A stretch of 64,000 bases of DNA from Mycobacterium fragae (GCF_002102185.1 NZ_LQOW01000026.1:310001-374000); one strand, 5' to 3'. Positions 36,012-45,588 are shown, counted from the stretch's first letter. Notes: generated by a model not told the origin, from the sequence alone. Made by a program: numbers and translations.

Positions 36012-38456
36012 GTGGAGCCAGAGAATGGTGCCCTGCACGGCCCCTTGAACGGCTACGCCGTGGTCGACCTTTCCACCGGCATCGCCGGCGCCTACTGCAC
36101 CAAACTGCTGGCCGACGGCGGCGCACAGGTGATCAAAGTCGAGTCCCCACAAGGCGATCCGCTGCGCAGCTGGTCCGCCTCGGGAGCGGGCATCGAGCCC
36201 GGGGCCGACGGCGCCCTGTTCAGCTTTCTGGCCTGCTCCAAGCACAGCGTGGTGGCCGACACGGAGGTCGACGACGACATCGACCTTGTCAACACGCTGC
36301 TGGCAGCCGCGGACGCGGTGGTGTGGTCGCGCGGCTCGACGATCGCCGACGCGTTTACGCCCGCCACGCTGCGTCGCTCTCATCCGCACCTGATCGTCAC
36401 CGCCATCACGCCGTTCGGGCTGGAGGGCCCGTGGGCCGATCGTCCGGCGACCGAGTTCACTCTGCAGGCGTGGTCGGGCGGAGTCATCGGGATCGGACGG
36501 GGATCTCCTGACCGTGCACCAGTCTTCGTCGGTGGACAGGTCGGCGAGTACTTCGCCGGCGCGTATGCCAGCGTGGCAACGCTGACCAGCCGCTTTCGTC
36601 AGTTAAGCTGCGGCACAGGCGAACTGCTCGATCTGTCCATGCTGGAAACCCAGATCCTGGGCTTGACCTACTACCCGGTCAGCTATTTCGCGATGCTCGG
36701 GCGTCCATGGCGGGACGCCCGCAAGGTCACCGTGCCGGGGATCGCCCGCGCCAAAGACGGCCTGGTGGACGTGGGATGTGGAACGGCCCAGCAGTGGTTC
36801 GATCTGTGTGCGATGACCGGTCACCAGGAGTGGATCGACGAGGAATCACCGCTGTCGATCACCGAGCTGGCCAATGAGAAGGCCGACGAGATCTATGCCT
36901 GGATGCAAGGCCAGACGGTCGACGAGATCCGCGAGCTCGCCACGGCCTTCCGGATCCCCAACGCGCCGGTCGCCAACGGCGCCAACATCACCGGCTTGGA
37001 CCACTTCGTCGAGCGCCGGTCGTTCGTCGCCAACCCGCGCGACGGATTTTGTCAACCCGACCACCCGTACCGCATGCGGCCGATGCTGCTTGGCCCGCCG
37101 CGCCCGGCCCCGCGGCTCGGCGAGCATACCGCGCACTACCGCCAGACCAGGCCGCCTGCACGGCAGCCGTCAGCGGGTAATGGTGCTGCGGATCACATGC
37201 CGTTCAACGGTTTACGGGTGCTCGACCTGACGACATTCTGGGCCGGACCCTGCTGCACGCATTTTCTGGCCATGCTCGGCGCCGAGGTGGTCCACGTCGA
37301 ATCCACCGGCAAACCGGACGGCACCCGGCTGATCGCCGGTGTGCCGACCACCGAAGACCAATGGTGGGAACGCTCGCCGATCTTCTCGGGTCTGAACACC
37401 AACAAGAAAGGGTTGACGCTGGACCTGCAGACGTCGACGGGGCGGGAGCTGTTGCGCCGCTTCATCGCAACATCCGACGTCGTCGTGGAGAACTTCACGC
37501 CGCGGGTGCTCGACCAGATCGGCCTTGATTTCGCGGCCGTCCAGGCGATACGTCGCGACGCGATTCTGCTGCGCATGCCGGGCTTCGGGTTGGACGGGAC
37601 GTGGCGTGACAACCCGGCGTTCGCCTACGTCATCGAGGCAGCGGCCGGGCTCAGCTGGCTGACCGGATATCCGGATGACAACCCCTACGAGCCGTATTCG
37701 ATTGGCGACCCGAACGCCGGCGTGCACGCGATCAACGCGCTGCTGCTCGCCCTGGAACACCGCCGCCGCACCGGGCAAGGAGTATTGGTCGAAGCCGCCA
37801 TGGTCGACGCGGCACTGAACATCGCCGCGGAGCAGGTCATCGAATATTCCGCCTACGGAGCGCTGCTGCAGCGGGGCGGAAACCGCGGACCAACCGCAGC
37901 GCCGCAGAACCTCTACCGGACAGCCGACGTCGACGAATTCGGCCGGCTCGACAGCTGGGTCGCGATCGCGGTGGCCACCGACGAGCAGTGGGTGGCTTTG
38001 TGCGAGGCGCTCGGCGGGCCGCAGTGGGCCATCGATACCGCGCTCTCCAGCGCGGCCGGGCGGCGCGCACAGCACGACCTGATCGATGAGAATCTCGGCG
38101 CGTGGTGTCGGCACCGCGGCAGCGATGAGATCGTCGGGTGCCTCTGGGATGCCGGCGTCCCGGTGGCGAAAGTCATGCAGCCGCACCGCCAAACCGAGCT
38201 TGCGCAACTGGGATTCCGCGGATTCTTCGAAGTCGTCGAGCACCCGGTGAACAATCCGGCTCCACACAGCACGGTGCCGCTGCGGTTTTCCGCCGGACCG
38301 GATCGATTCCATCGGCATCCGGCGCCGCTGCTCGGCCAGCACAACCACGAGCTGCTCGCCGAGGTCGGGTTGAGCGAGCAGGAGATCGCCGACCTGGAAG
38401 CAGCCGGCGTCATCGGCCGGGCGCCGGTGGGCGCGAGAAAGGCACATGCCCGATGA
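36012..38456 (+). CDS. Tandem-domain family III CoA-transferase
   Basis: An 814-residue protein made of two CaiB/BaiF domains. The first spans about 10-375 (PLNGYAVVDLSTGIAGAYCTKLLADGG) and the second about 396-800 (MPFNGLRVLDLTTFWAGPCCTHFLAMLGAEV), joined by a proline/glycine linker. Family III enzymes use an aspartate to carry the acyl group. Domain 1 has Asp207 in LLDLSMLE, whereas domain 2 has Glu594 at that place in VLVEAAMVDA. The halves are diverged, so the fusion is old. Related enzymes are often homodimers or heterodimers, so the fusion may replace a heterodimer. It probably loads CoA onto a carboxylic acid of the pathway. Confidence 0.88.
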   Translation: MEPENGALHGPLNGYAVVDLSTGIAGAYCTKLLADGGAQVIKVESPQGDPLRSWSASGAGIEPGADGALFSFLACSKHSVVADTEVDDDIDLVNTLLAAADAVVWSRGSTIADAFTPATLRRSHPHLIVTAITPFGLEGPWADRPATEFTLQAWSGGVIGIGRGSPDRAPVFVGGQVGEYFAGAYASVATLTSRFRQLSCGTGELLDLSMLETQILGLTYYPVSYFAMLGRPWRDARKVTVPGIARAKDGLVDVGCGTAQQWFDLCAMTGHQEWIDEESPLSITELANEKADEIYAWMQGQTVDEIRELATAFRIPNAPVANGANITGLDHFVERRSFVANPRDGFCQPDHPYRMRPMLLGPPRPAPRLGEHTAHYRQTRPPARQPSAGNGAADHMPFNGLRVLDLTTFWAGPCCTHFLAMLGAEVVHVESTGKPDGTRLIAGVPTTEDQWWERSPIFSGLNTNKKGLTLDLQTSTGRELLRRFIATSDVVVENFTPRVLDQIGLDFAAVQAIRRDAILLRMPGFGLDGTWRDNPAFAYVIEAAAGLSWLTGYPDDNPYEPYSIGDPNAGVHAINALLLALEHRRRTGQGVLVEAAMVDAALNIAAEQVIEYSAYGALLQRGGNRGPTAAPQNLYRTADVDEFGRLDSWVAIAVATDEQWVALCEALGGPQWAIDTALSSAAGRRAQHDLIDENLGAWCRHRGSDEIVGCLWDAGVPVAKVMQPHRQTELAQLGFRGFFEVVEHPVNNPAPHSTVPLRFSAGPDRFHRHPAPLLGQHNHELLAEVGLSEQEIADLEAAGVIGRAPVGARKAHAR

Positions 38457-39253
38457 CAATCGGCCCGTCCGACATTCAGCTCACCGGCCGTGTCGCGGTG
38501 GTGACCGGCGGGGGAGCCGGGATCGGGCGCGGCATCGCGGCCGGCCTGACCGCGTTCGGCGCCTCGGTGGCGATCTGGGAGCGTGACGCCGAGAGTTGCT
38601 CGGCGGCTGCCGAATCGGTTGGCGCCCTGGGCATTGTGACCGATGTGCGCGACAGCAGTCAGGTCGATGCCGCGCTGGAGCGCACCACCGCCGATCTCGG
38701 GCCGGTGACGATCCTGGTGAACAATGCGGGCGGCACGTTCTCTTCACCCCTGCTCGATACAAGCGAAAACGGCTGGGACGCGCTCTATAAGGCGAACCTG
38801 CGCCACGTGCTGCTGTGCACCCAGCGGGTGGCCCGCAAGTTGGTCGCAGCCGGCCTGCCCGGCAGCGTCATCAACCTGACGTCCATCGAAGGTGTGCGTG
38901 CCGCACCGGGTTACGCCGCGTACGCGGCAGCCAAAGCCGGCGTGATCAACTACACCAAGACCGCGGCGTTCGAACTCGCACCGCACGGCATTCGGGTCAA
39001 CGCGCTGGCGCCGGATGTCACCCTGACCGAAGGGCTGGCGAGCCTCGGAAGCCTCAGCTCAGAGATCGGCCGCGCCATCCCAATGGGCCGGCCCGGCCAC
39101 GTCGACGAAGTCGCCAGCGCCGCAGTGTTTCTCGCCTCCGATATGGCCAGCTACGTCACCGGCCAGACCATCCACGTCGACGGCGGAACACACGCCGCGG
39201 GCGGGTGGTATCACGATCCGCAAACCGGCGAGCCGCGGCTGGGACCCGGCTAA
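38453..39253 (+). CDS. SDR-family oxidoreductase
   Basis: A 266-residue classical SDR starting MTIGPSDIQLTGRVAVVTGGGAGIGRG. NNAGG, LTSIEG and the catalytic YAAAK are intact, and it ends SYVTGQTIHVDGGTHAAGGW. ATG 38453 overlaps the CoA-transferase stop as ATGA, so the 105-codon upstream open frame is shadow. The position at the end of a CoA operon suggests a 3-hydroxyacyl-CoA or alcohol dehydrogenase. Its stop overlaps the stop of the convergent epimerase gene by four bases. Confidence 0.88.
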   Translation: MTIGPSDIQLTGRVAVVTGGGAGIGRGIAAGLTAFGASVAIWERDAESCSAAAESVGALGIVTDVRDSSQVDAALERTTADLGPVTILVNNAGGTFSSPLLDTSENGWDALYKANLRHVLLCTQRVARKLVAAGLPGSVINLTSIEGVRAAPGYAAYAAAKAGVINYTKTAAFELAPHGIRVNALAPDVTLTEGLASLGSLSSEIGRAIPMGRPGHVDEVASAAVFLASDMASYVTGQTIHVDGGTHAAGGWYHDPQTGEPRLGPG

Positions 39254-40329
39254 CCCACCGATGCGCTCTGCCGGTCCGGGGCGGGTTCCGCCAGCGCGGA
39301 GCGGATGGCGCGCCAGGGATCGGCGTAGCGGCCGGGCATATCACGGTAGGCGGCACGGCGTTTCAGCACCTGGCGGGCCAGGGGAGCCACGACCCGTAGC
39401 GGGTAGCGCTTCCACCCCGCGTTGGCGCGCATCTCGGCGACCATGTCGGGCCACGAATGGTGTTGGAAGTTCAACGCCTGTTGTGCCCGGGCAGTGTCCA
39501 TCCAATCGGTGACGAACCAGTCGTCGTCGCTGTCCGGATTGCCGGGCCGACCGCCCGGCAGCACACCCGCCATGCCTCGAGCGGCGGCCAGCGCCGGTCC
39601 GACCTGGCCCTGCCGCAACCTGTGTGACTCATCGCCGGCGATCAGCAATATTTCACGTGCGACGTCTGCGGTAGTAGCCGCCGCGAACGCCGTTGCGACG
39701 TCGCGGACGTCGACCGTATGCAATCGGCCGTCGCTGGGCAGCGCGCTCTCGAAAAACAGCGCGTCGGCGTTGAGGGGCATCGCGGCGGGGTCCACACTGA
39801 GCACACCTCCGAGCCGCAACACCACCCACTCCAGGGTCGAGGACCGCACATGTTGCTCGGCTTCCGCCTTGTGTTGGCTGTACACGTCACACGGGCGCAT
39901 CGGAGTGTCGGCGCCGACCAAATCCGTTGCGCGATGGGGGTTGCGGGCGCCGTACACGGCGTTGCTCGAAGCATGGACAAAGCGGGGCGGATTCGGCTGG
40001 GCTTCGGAGACGGCCACCAACGTCGCGGTGGCGTCGACATTGACTGCGCGGGCGAGCTCGGGGTTGCGGTAGATCGCCGGGGGAATGATGGCGGCCAGGT
40101 GCACGATCACGGCGGGAGCCACCGCGGAAACGAGCAGATCCACTTGTCGAGGGTCGGTGAGGTCGGCCCAGTACGCGTCGGCTCCGGCCGGCAGCTCGCG
40201 CGCCGCCCTGCGATTCGCGGGCGTGTCCAGGTCCGCGGCCACCACCCGGCGGCCGTCGGCCGCCAGCTGCCGGACGGTGGCCGACCCGACCAACCCGAAC
40301 CCTCCCGTGACGAGCACCGTCTCGGACAT
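39250..40329 (-). CDS. NAD-dependent epimerase/dehydratase-family protein
   Basis: A 359-residue extended SDR. TGGFGLVGSATVRQL is the NAD site, and HLAA follows strand 4. The tyrosine motif is YSQHK near residue 147, a Y-x3-K pair as in epimerases and 3beta-hydroxysteroid dehydrogenases. The C-terminal third (GWKRYPLRVVAPLARQVLKRRAAYRD) is basic and may associate with membrane. ATG 40329 gives the canonical N-terminus, and 33 upstream codons are shadow. It is transcribed divergently from the acyltransferase gene. The sugar or sterol nature of the substrate is undetermined. Confidence 0.85.
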   Translation of the reverse strand: MSETVLVTGGFGLVGSATVRQLAADGRRVVAADLDTPANRRAARELPAGADAYWADLTDPRQVDLLVSAVAPAVIVHLAAIIPPAIYRNPELARAVNVDATATLVAVSEAQPNPPRFVHASSNAVYGARNPHRATDLVGADTPMRPCDVYSQHKAEAEQHVRSSTLEWVVLRLGGVLSVDPAAMPLNADALFFESALPSDGRLHTVDVRDVATAFAAATTADVAREILLIAGDESHRLRQGQVGPALAAARGMAGVLPGGRPGNPDSDDDWFVTDWMDTARAQQALNFQHHSWPDMVAEMRANAGWKRYPLRVVAPLARQVLKRRAAYRDMPGRYADPWRAIRSALAEPAPDRQSASVG

Positions 40330-40402
40330 GCGCGACTCCTTGATGTTGGCCCCCGAGCACCGCCCCACGAGCGGTGAATATGACGTTCTCAATTTCCGAG
40401 AG

Positions 40403-40444
40403 TAGCATATCCGCAGATAAGCGCCCAATCGGTCGCGGTAGCAT
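40403..40444 (+). promoter_or_regulatory. Candidate -10 elements in the 40330-40481 divergent gap
   Basis: Two TAGCAT hexamers (40403-40408 and 40439-40444) match the mycobacterial TANNNT -10 pattern within the 152-base gap between the divergent epimerase and acyltransferase genes. The second would give a 31-base leader ending in TAGGTGG before the ATG at 40482. No convincing -35 was seen. The first lies beside a weak TTCTC-N7-GAGAG inverted repeat at 40386-40402. Confidence 0.25.
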
Positions 40445-40481
40445 CAAGCATCGTCCCAACAATCCGCAGGTAGGTGGAACC

Positions 40482-41297
40482 ATGAGCGAACTCGATGTTG
40501 AGACGGAGCTCGCCAAGTGGGATCCCCAGTTCACCAAGCGCGTCGCCGACGTCCTTCGGCCCCTCGTGCGGCGATACTTCCGCACCGAGGTGCGCGGACT
40601 GGAGAACATTCCGCCCGCCGGAGGTGCGCTGCTGGTTTCCAACCATTCCGGCGGCCAGTTCGCCGCCGACGTCCCGATCCTGGCAGTCGAGTTCTACGAG
40701 AAATTCGGCTACGACCGCCCGATTCACACGCTCAGCCACGACATGCTCTTTGTCGGGCCGATCGGATCGGTGTTGCTCAAGACCGGCTTCATCCGGGCTA
40801 ACCCCGAGAACGCCGCCAATGCATTGCGGTCCGGTCATCTCGTCGTGGTGTTTCCGGGCGGCGACTACGACGCCATGCGGCCCACCGCGCAGCAGAACAC
40901 GATCGACTTCGCCGAACGCAAAGGGTACGTCAGAACGGCAATCGAAGCAGGCGTGCCGATCGTGCCGGCGGTCTCGATCGGCGGCCAGGAAAACCAGCTG
41001 TACCTGATGCGCGGAACGGGACTGGCGAAGCGGCTCGGCCCCATCGCGCGTGCGGCCCGCACAAAGATCGTGCCGCTCTCGTTCGGGTTGCCGTTCGGGC
41101 TCAGCCTATTCGGCACATTCCCGCCCAACCTGCCGCTGCCGACCAAGATCGTGACTCAAGTACTCGAGCCGATCGACATCGCCGCCGAGTTCGGGGAGAA
41201 ACCCGACATCGACGAGGTCGACGCACACGTGCGCGAGGTGATGCAGTCAGCGTTGGACAAATTGGCCGGTGAGCGCCGGTTCCCGATCGTAGGCTGA
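40482..41297 (+). CDS. Glycerolipid acyltransferase (PlsC-like)
   Basis: A 271-residue acyltransferase of the PlsC superfamily. The block LLVSNHSGGQFAADVPIL holds the NH core of the acyltransferase motif, and FPGGDYDAM corresponds to the second substrate-binding motif. ATG 40482 follows GGTGG. The gene order acyltransferase, fadD12, lipO and convergent WS/DGAT matches Rv1428c-Rv1427c-Rv1426c-Rv1425 of M. tuberculosis. It probably acylates a glycerophosphate or lysolipid using acyl chains activated by the next gene product, 4 bases downstream. Confidence 0.87.
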   Translation: MSELDVETELAKWDPQFTKRVADVLRPLVRRYFRTEVRGLENIPPAGGALLVSNHSGGQFAADVPILAVEFYEKFGYDRPIHTLSHDMLFVGPIGSVLLKTGFIRANPENAANALRSGHLVVVFPGGDYDAMRPTAQQNTIDFAERKGYVRTAIEAGVPIVPAVSIGGQENQLYLMRGTGLAKRLGPIARAARTKIVPLSFGLPFGLSLFGTFPPNLPLPTKIVTQVLEPIDIAAEFGEKPDIDEVDAHVREVMQSALDKLAGERRFPIVG

Positions 41298-41301
41298 CGC
41301 C

Positions 41302-42927
41302 ATGCTCGACCGCATCGGCCAGACCGTCGGCCTGCTCGCCACCCTGCGACGGGCGCGGCTTATCGCGCCGATGCGGCCCGACAAGTACCTTCGGATAGCC
41401 GCCGCGATGCGACGCGAAAACATAGCCGCCACATCAGGTTTCGCGTCGGCGGCGCAACGCTGCCCGCAGCGGCCCGGACTCGTTGACGAGCTCGGCACGC
41501 TGACTTGGCGCGAACTCGACCAACGCTGCGACGCGTTGGCCGCTGCGTTACAGGCACAGCCGGGCGGACAACCGAAAACCATTGGGGTGATGTGTCGTAA
41601 CCACCGCGGGTTCATCGAGGCGGTGGTCGCCGCCAACCGCATCGGCTCCGACGTGCTGCTGTTGAACACGTCGTTCGCCGGACCGGCGCTTGCCGAAGTG
41701 GTGGCGCGCGAAAACGCCGACACGATGATTTACGACGAGGAGTTCACCGAGATCGTCGACCGCGCGCTGGCCGAGAGGCCCGATGCCACAAGGATCGTGG
41801 CCTGGACCGACAACCCGTCGGGCCAGGATGTCACGGTCGAGAAACTAATCCAGGCGCATGCGGGCCACCAACCCAAGCGTGCCACCGAAAAGCCACGGAC
41901 AGTCCTGCTGACGTCTGGCACCACCGGTACCCCGAAAGGCGCCAGGATGACCAGTGGTGAGGTCGGTGCGCTCAAGTCGATCCTCGACCGAACTCCCTGG
42001 CGTGCAGAGGAATCCGTGGTCATCGTCGCGCCGATGTTCCACGCCTGGGGCTTTTCGCAGCTGATTTTCGCTGCCTCGATGGCATGCACAATCGTGACCC
42101 GCCGCAAGTTCGATCCCGAGGCCACCCTCGAGCTCGTCGACCGGCACCGGGCCACCGGCTTGGCGGTCGTGCCGGTGATGTTCGACCGCATCATGGATCT
42201 GCCCGACCATGTCCGCAAGCGCTACAGCTGCCGGTCGCTGCGGTTCGCCGCCGCCTCGGGGTCGCGGATGCGTCCCGACGTCGTCACCGCGTTCATGGAC
42301 GAATTCGGCGACGTGATCGTCAACAACTACAACGCGACCGAGGCCGGCTTGATCGCCAGCGCCACACCCGAGGACCTGCGCGCAGCGCCCGATACTGCGG
42401 GAAAACCCGCTCCGGGGACCGAAATCCGCATCCTGGACCGGGATTTCAAGCAGGTTCCCACCGGCGAGGTCGGCCAGATCTACGTCCGCAGCGGCACTCT
42501 GTTCGAGGGCTACACGTCGGGCGCCACCAAGGATTTCCACGACGGGTTCATGGCCTCCGGTGACATGGGTTATCTCGACGACCAGGGCCGGCTATTTGTG
42601 GTGGGCCGAGACGACGAGATGATCGTGTCGGGCGGCGAGAACGTCTACCCGATCGAGGTGGAGAAGACGCTGGCCGCGCACCCCGATGTCGCCGAGGCCG
42701 CGGTGCTCGGCGTCGACGACGAACAGTACGGCCAGCGGTTGGCGGCCTTCGTGGTGCTCGCGCCGGACGCTTCGGCCACGCCCGACTCGCTGAAGCAGCA
42801 TGTGCGGGAGAACCTGGCGAACTACAAGGTTCCCCGCGAGATCTTGGTGCTCGACGAGCTGCCGCGGAGCAGCACCGGCAAGATCCTGCGCAACGAGTTG
42901 CGGGCCAAAGTGGCCGCCGATGGCTAG
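41302..42927 (+). CDS. fadD12: Fatty-acid-CoA ligase FadD12
   Basis: A 541-residue AMP-forming acyl-CoA synthetase. The P-loop is LLTSGTTGTPKGA near residue 210, the adenine motif is NNYNATEAG, the hinge region reads SGDMGYLDDQGRLFVVGRDDEMIVSGGENVYP, and the catalytic lysine is in STGKILRNEL near the end. The gene lies between an acyltransferase and lipO, matching the fadD12 context of M. tuberculosis, hence the symbol. It activates a fatty acid via an acyl-adenylate, probably feeding local lipid synthesis or remodelling. The chain length is unknown. Confidence 0.92.
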   Translation: MLDRIGQTVGLLATLRRARLIAPMRPDKYLRIAAAMRRENIAATSGFASAAQRCPQRPGLVDELGTLTWRELDQRCDALAAALQAQPGGQPKTIGVMCRNHRGFIEAVVAANRIGSDVLLLNTSFAGPALAEVVARENADTMIYDEEFTEIVDRALAERPDATRIVAWTDNPSGQDVTVEKLIQAHAGHQPKRATEKPRTVLLTSGTTGTPKGARMTSGEVGALKSILDRTPWRAEESVVIVAPMFHAWGFSQLIFAASMACTIVTRRKFDPEATLELVDRHRATGLAVVPVMFDRIMDLPDHVRKRYSCRSLRFAAASGSRMRPDVVTAFMDEFGDVIVNNYNATEAGLIASATPEDLRAAPDTAGKPAPGTEIRILDRDFKQVPTGEVGQIYVRSGTLFEGYTSGATKDFHDGFMASGDMGYLDDQGRLFVVGRDDEMIVSGGENVYPIEVEKTLAAHPDVAEAAVLGVDDEQYGQRLAAFVVLAPDASATPDSLKQHVRENLANYKVPREILVLDELPRSSTGKILRNELRAKVAADG

Positions 42928-44155
42928 CTCGCGCCCGCTGCTGCGCGCCATTCTGGAATTGGTCAACGCCCTCAACGGTTTTCGGGCACTGAGCCGCAAA
43001 GGTTACCTCAGCTCCCTGGTCTTCCAGTTCGGCTGGCCGACCTCGGAGCTGCCGACGCTGTACCTGGTCGCCTCCGTGTTGGACGTGCTGCGTCGCGGGC
43101 TGCGCGGAGACTTCAAGGGCCGGCGCGGGTTGGCCGCCATGGCCGTGACCGCAGCGAGTTGGGTCGTCCTGGCGGTGATACGCCGCCGCGTGGTCACGTC
43201 AGCTCCCTTTCTGGCCGAGCCGCTGCGCCAAGAACTCGGCGCACGCTACACCGATGCGCTGAAGACCCTGCCGGCGACGCCATCGCCGACGGGGCGGCCA
43301 AGCGCATGGCGCACAGCGGTCGCGCGACGCCGATACGTCGACAAGCAAGACACCGTGCGCTACGGACCGCACGGCCGGGCCAATTTGGCCGACGTCTGGC
43401 GACGTCGCGATTTGCCGCGCGACGGGAAGGCGCCGGTGCTGGTGCAGGTTCCCGGCGGCGCGTGGGCGATTGGGATGCGCCGCCCGCAGGCCTATCCGCT
43501 GATGAGTCATCTGGCCGACCGGGGCTGGATCTGCGTGTCAGTGGCCTACCGGGTCAGTCCCCGTCACACCTGGCCGGCCCACATCGTCGACGTCAAGCGG
43601 GCGCTCAGCTGGGTCAAGGAGAACATCGCGTCGTTCGGCGGTGATCCCGACTTCGTCGCGATCACCGGCGGGTCGGCCGGCGGACACCTTGCCTCACTGG
43701 CCGCGCTGACCCCGAACGACCCCGCCTTTCAGCCCGGTTTCGAGGACGCCGACACATCGGTCGTCGCGGCGGTGCCGCTGTACGGCCGCTACGACTGGGT
43801 CGGCACCCACGGCGAAGGCCGAAGCCAGTTCATGACATTCCTACAGAGGTTCGTGATCAAGCAACGGCTCGACGATCACCGCGACATCTACATCGATGCT
43901 TCGCCAATCCGGCGGGTAAGGGCTGACGCACCACCGTTTTTCATCGTGCACGGCCAGGACGACTCGATCATTCCGGTGGGTGAGGCGCGTGAGTTCGTCG
44001 CCGCGATGCGCGACGTGTCGAAGTCTCCGGTCGTCTACGCCGAATTGCCGCATACCCAGCACGGTTTCGACATCTTCGGCTCACCGCGCGCCCACCACAC
44101 CGCCGAGGCGGTAGGCCGGTTTCTGTCCTGGGTGTACGCGACAAGAGGCGGTTAA
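42920..44155 (+). CDS. lipO: Esterase LipO, HSL-type alpha/beta hydrolase
   Basis: A 411-residue esterase. Two hydrophobic N-terminal segments near residues 35-75 suggest membrane association. The hydrolase core has VPGGAWAIG in place of the HGGG oxyanion motif, the nucleophile elbow GGSAGGH, the acid in HGQDDSIIP and the base in HTQHGF. ATG 42920 overlaps fadD12 by eight bases. The context, between fadD12 and a convergent WS/DGAT gene, matches Rv1426c (lipO). It likely hydrolyses acyl esters. Its TAA stop is read in both directions, as the convergent gene ends in the same TTAA. Confidence 0.9.
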   Translation: MASSRPLLRAILELVNALNGFRALSRKGYLSSLVFQFGWPTSELPTLYLVASVLDVLRRGLRGDFKGRRGLAAMAVTAASWVVLAVIRRRVVTSAPFLAEPLRQELGARYTDALKTLPATPSPTGRPSAWRTAVARRRYVDKQDTVRYGPHGRANLADVWRRRDLPRDGKAPVLVQVPGGAWAIGMRRPQAYPLMSHLADRGWICVSVAYRVSPRHTWPAHIVDVKRALSWVKENIASFGGDPDFVAITGGSAGGHLASLAALTPNDPAFQPGFEDADTSVVAAVPLYGRYDWVGTHGEGRSQFMTFLQRFVIKQRLDDHRDIYIDASPIRRVRADAPPFFIVHGQDDSIIPVGEAREFVAAMRDVSKSPVVYAELPHTQHGFDIFGSPRAHHTAEAVGRFLSWVYATRGG

Positions 44156-45588
44156 CCCGCTGCGTTGGCCGGGGCCATCGCCGTATCGACGACAGCGGGG
44201 TCGCCGGGAAGCCCAGCCGCGCTTCGTATTTCACCGAATGCATGAATCAGCGCGTCGGTCACTTCATGGACATCGTTGAAGGTGCGGTCGTCGGAGAGCA
44301 CCGAGACATCGAGTTGGTCGACGTAGCTCCACACGGTGATGTTCAAGGCGCTGCCGGCCGAAAGGATGCCCACGGAATAAAATTCGCACACCGGGGCACC
44401 AGCGACATTGGCCCGTTTCCGCGGTCCCGGCACGTTCGACACCGCGATGTTCATCGCTCGGTTTTGCACGGCGCGTCTCGATTGCCGTCGAAATAGCGCC
44501 GGCGCCAAGGCCGGCGGCAGGTACTCCATCAGTTGGCCCTGCAGCTTCGGGCCCATCAGATCGAGGTCTTCCTTGGCGCGCGCCGTCGACAACGACGTCA
44601 GCCGCACCCGTTCCAACGGGTCGTCGATGTGCACCGGCAGCGACACCGAAAGGCCGCTGATCTCGTTGCCGGTGATCCGGTCGGGTGAGCGGTCGGTGCT
44701 GACCGGAACCGATGTGAGGATCGGCCGGTCCGCCCTGCCGTCATAGCGCAACAACAACTCCCGTAACGCGCCGGCCGCCATGGCCAGCACGATGTCATTG
44801 AATGTCACGTCGATGTGCTTGGCGGTCTTCTTGACGTCGTCGAGCGACAGGGCCGCGGTGGCGAATGTTCTGGTCGGCGAGATCACGTGGTTGAGGAATG
44901 TCGGCGGCGGGTTGAAGTTCTTGGCCAGATCCGGGTGCTGGCCGCGCTCCTTTGAACGCCGCCGTACCTGGGACAGACCGCGCACGGTGTCTTGGAGCAG
45001 CCCCGGCAACGCCGCGATGTGTTGAACGTGGTCGCGGCCGGCCGCCCGCAGCAGCTCGGACTTCGACGGCGCGACGGGGCGAGGAGGTGGGCGGCGTTCG
45101 GCCTGCTCGGATCCGGGCGAGTCGATCATCCGCGAGAGCAGGTTCGCCGAGGCCATGCCGTCGGCCAAGGCGTGATGCACCTTGCCGATGATCGCGAAAC
45201 GGTTCTCCGCCATCCCTTCGGCGAAGTGAAACTCCCACAACGGGCGGCTGCGGTCCAGTGGGGTGCTGGCGATCTCACCGATGACCGTGTCCAGTTCTCG
45301 CCGGCCGCCGGGGCCCGGAACTCGCACCCGACGTAAGTGGTAGTCCAGGTCGACGTCACAGTTCTCCAGCCACATCGGATGATGCAACCGCCAGGGAATC
45401 TCGACGAGCTGGTAGCGCAGCGGTTCAAGCAGTTCGAGTCGGCGCGGAAAGACGCGACGAAATGTGTCGAAGCCGAACTCTCCGGGGAAATCGGCGGCGT
45501 TGACGATCGCCACCTTCAACGTGTGCGTGTGCAGATTCGGCGTCTCGCTGTACAGGAGCATGGCATCCATGCCGTTGAGTCGCTTCAT
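44152..45588 (-). CDS. WS/DGAT-family O-acyltransferase (triacylglycerol synthase)
   Basis: A 478-residue wax ester synthase/diacylglycerol acyltransferase. The active-site motif HHALADG lies near residue 138, preceded by PLWEFHFAEGM. Later conserved blocks are NDIVLAMAAGALRELL, SVPVSTD and NIAVSNVPGPRKR. It resembles Rv1425 in context and would acylate diacylglycerol or an alcohol to make storage lipid. It has its own start region (45589-45659) and is convergent with lipO, sharing the TTAA stop at 44152-44155. The protein is full length and all family motifs are present. Confidence 0.92.
   Translation of the reverse strand: MKRLNGMDAMLLYSETPNLHTHTLKVAIVNAADFPGEFGFDTFRRVFPRRLELLEPLRYQLVEIPWRLHHPMWLENCDVDLDYHLRRVRVPGPGGRRELDTVIGEIASTPLDRSRPLWEFHFAEGMAENRFAIIGKVHHALADGMASANLLSRMIDSPGSEQAERRPPPRPVAPSKSELLRAAGRDHVQHIAALPGLLQDTVRGLSQVRRRSKERGQHPDLAKNFNPPPTFLNHVISPTRTFATAALSLDDVKKTAKHIDVTFNDIVLAMAAGALRELLLRYDGRADRPILTSVPVSTDRSPDRITGNEISGLSVSLPVHIDDPLERVRLTSLSTARAKEDLDLMGPKLQGQLMEYLPPALAPALFRRQSRRAVQNRAMNIAVSNVPGPRKRANVAGAPVCEFYSVGILSAGSALNITVWSYVDQLDVSVLSDDRTFNDVHEVTDALIHAFGEIRSAAGLPGDPAVVDTAMAPANAAG

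Noticed and set aside
40386..40402. TTCTC-N7-GAGAG inverted repeat as a member of the GAGAA-N5-TTCTC regulon
   Set aside because: It lacks the GAGAA-N5-TTCTC core and has one mismatch. It may be chance.
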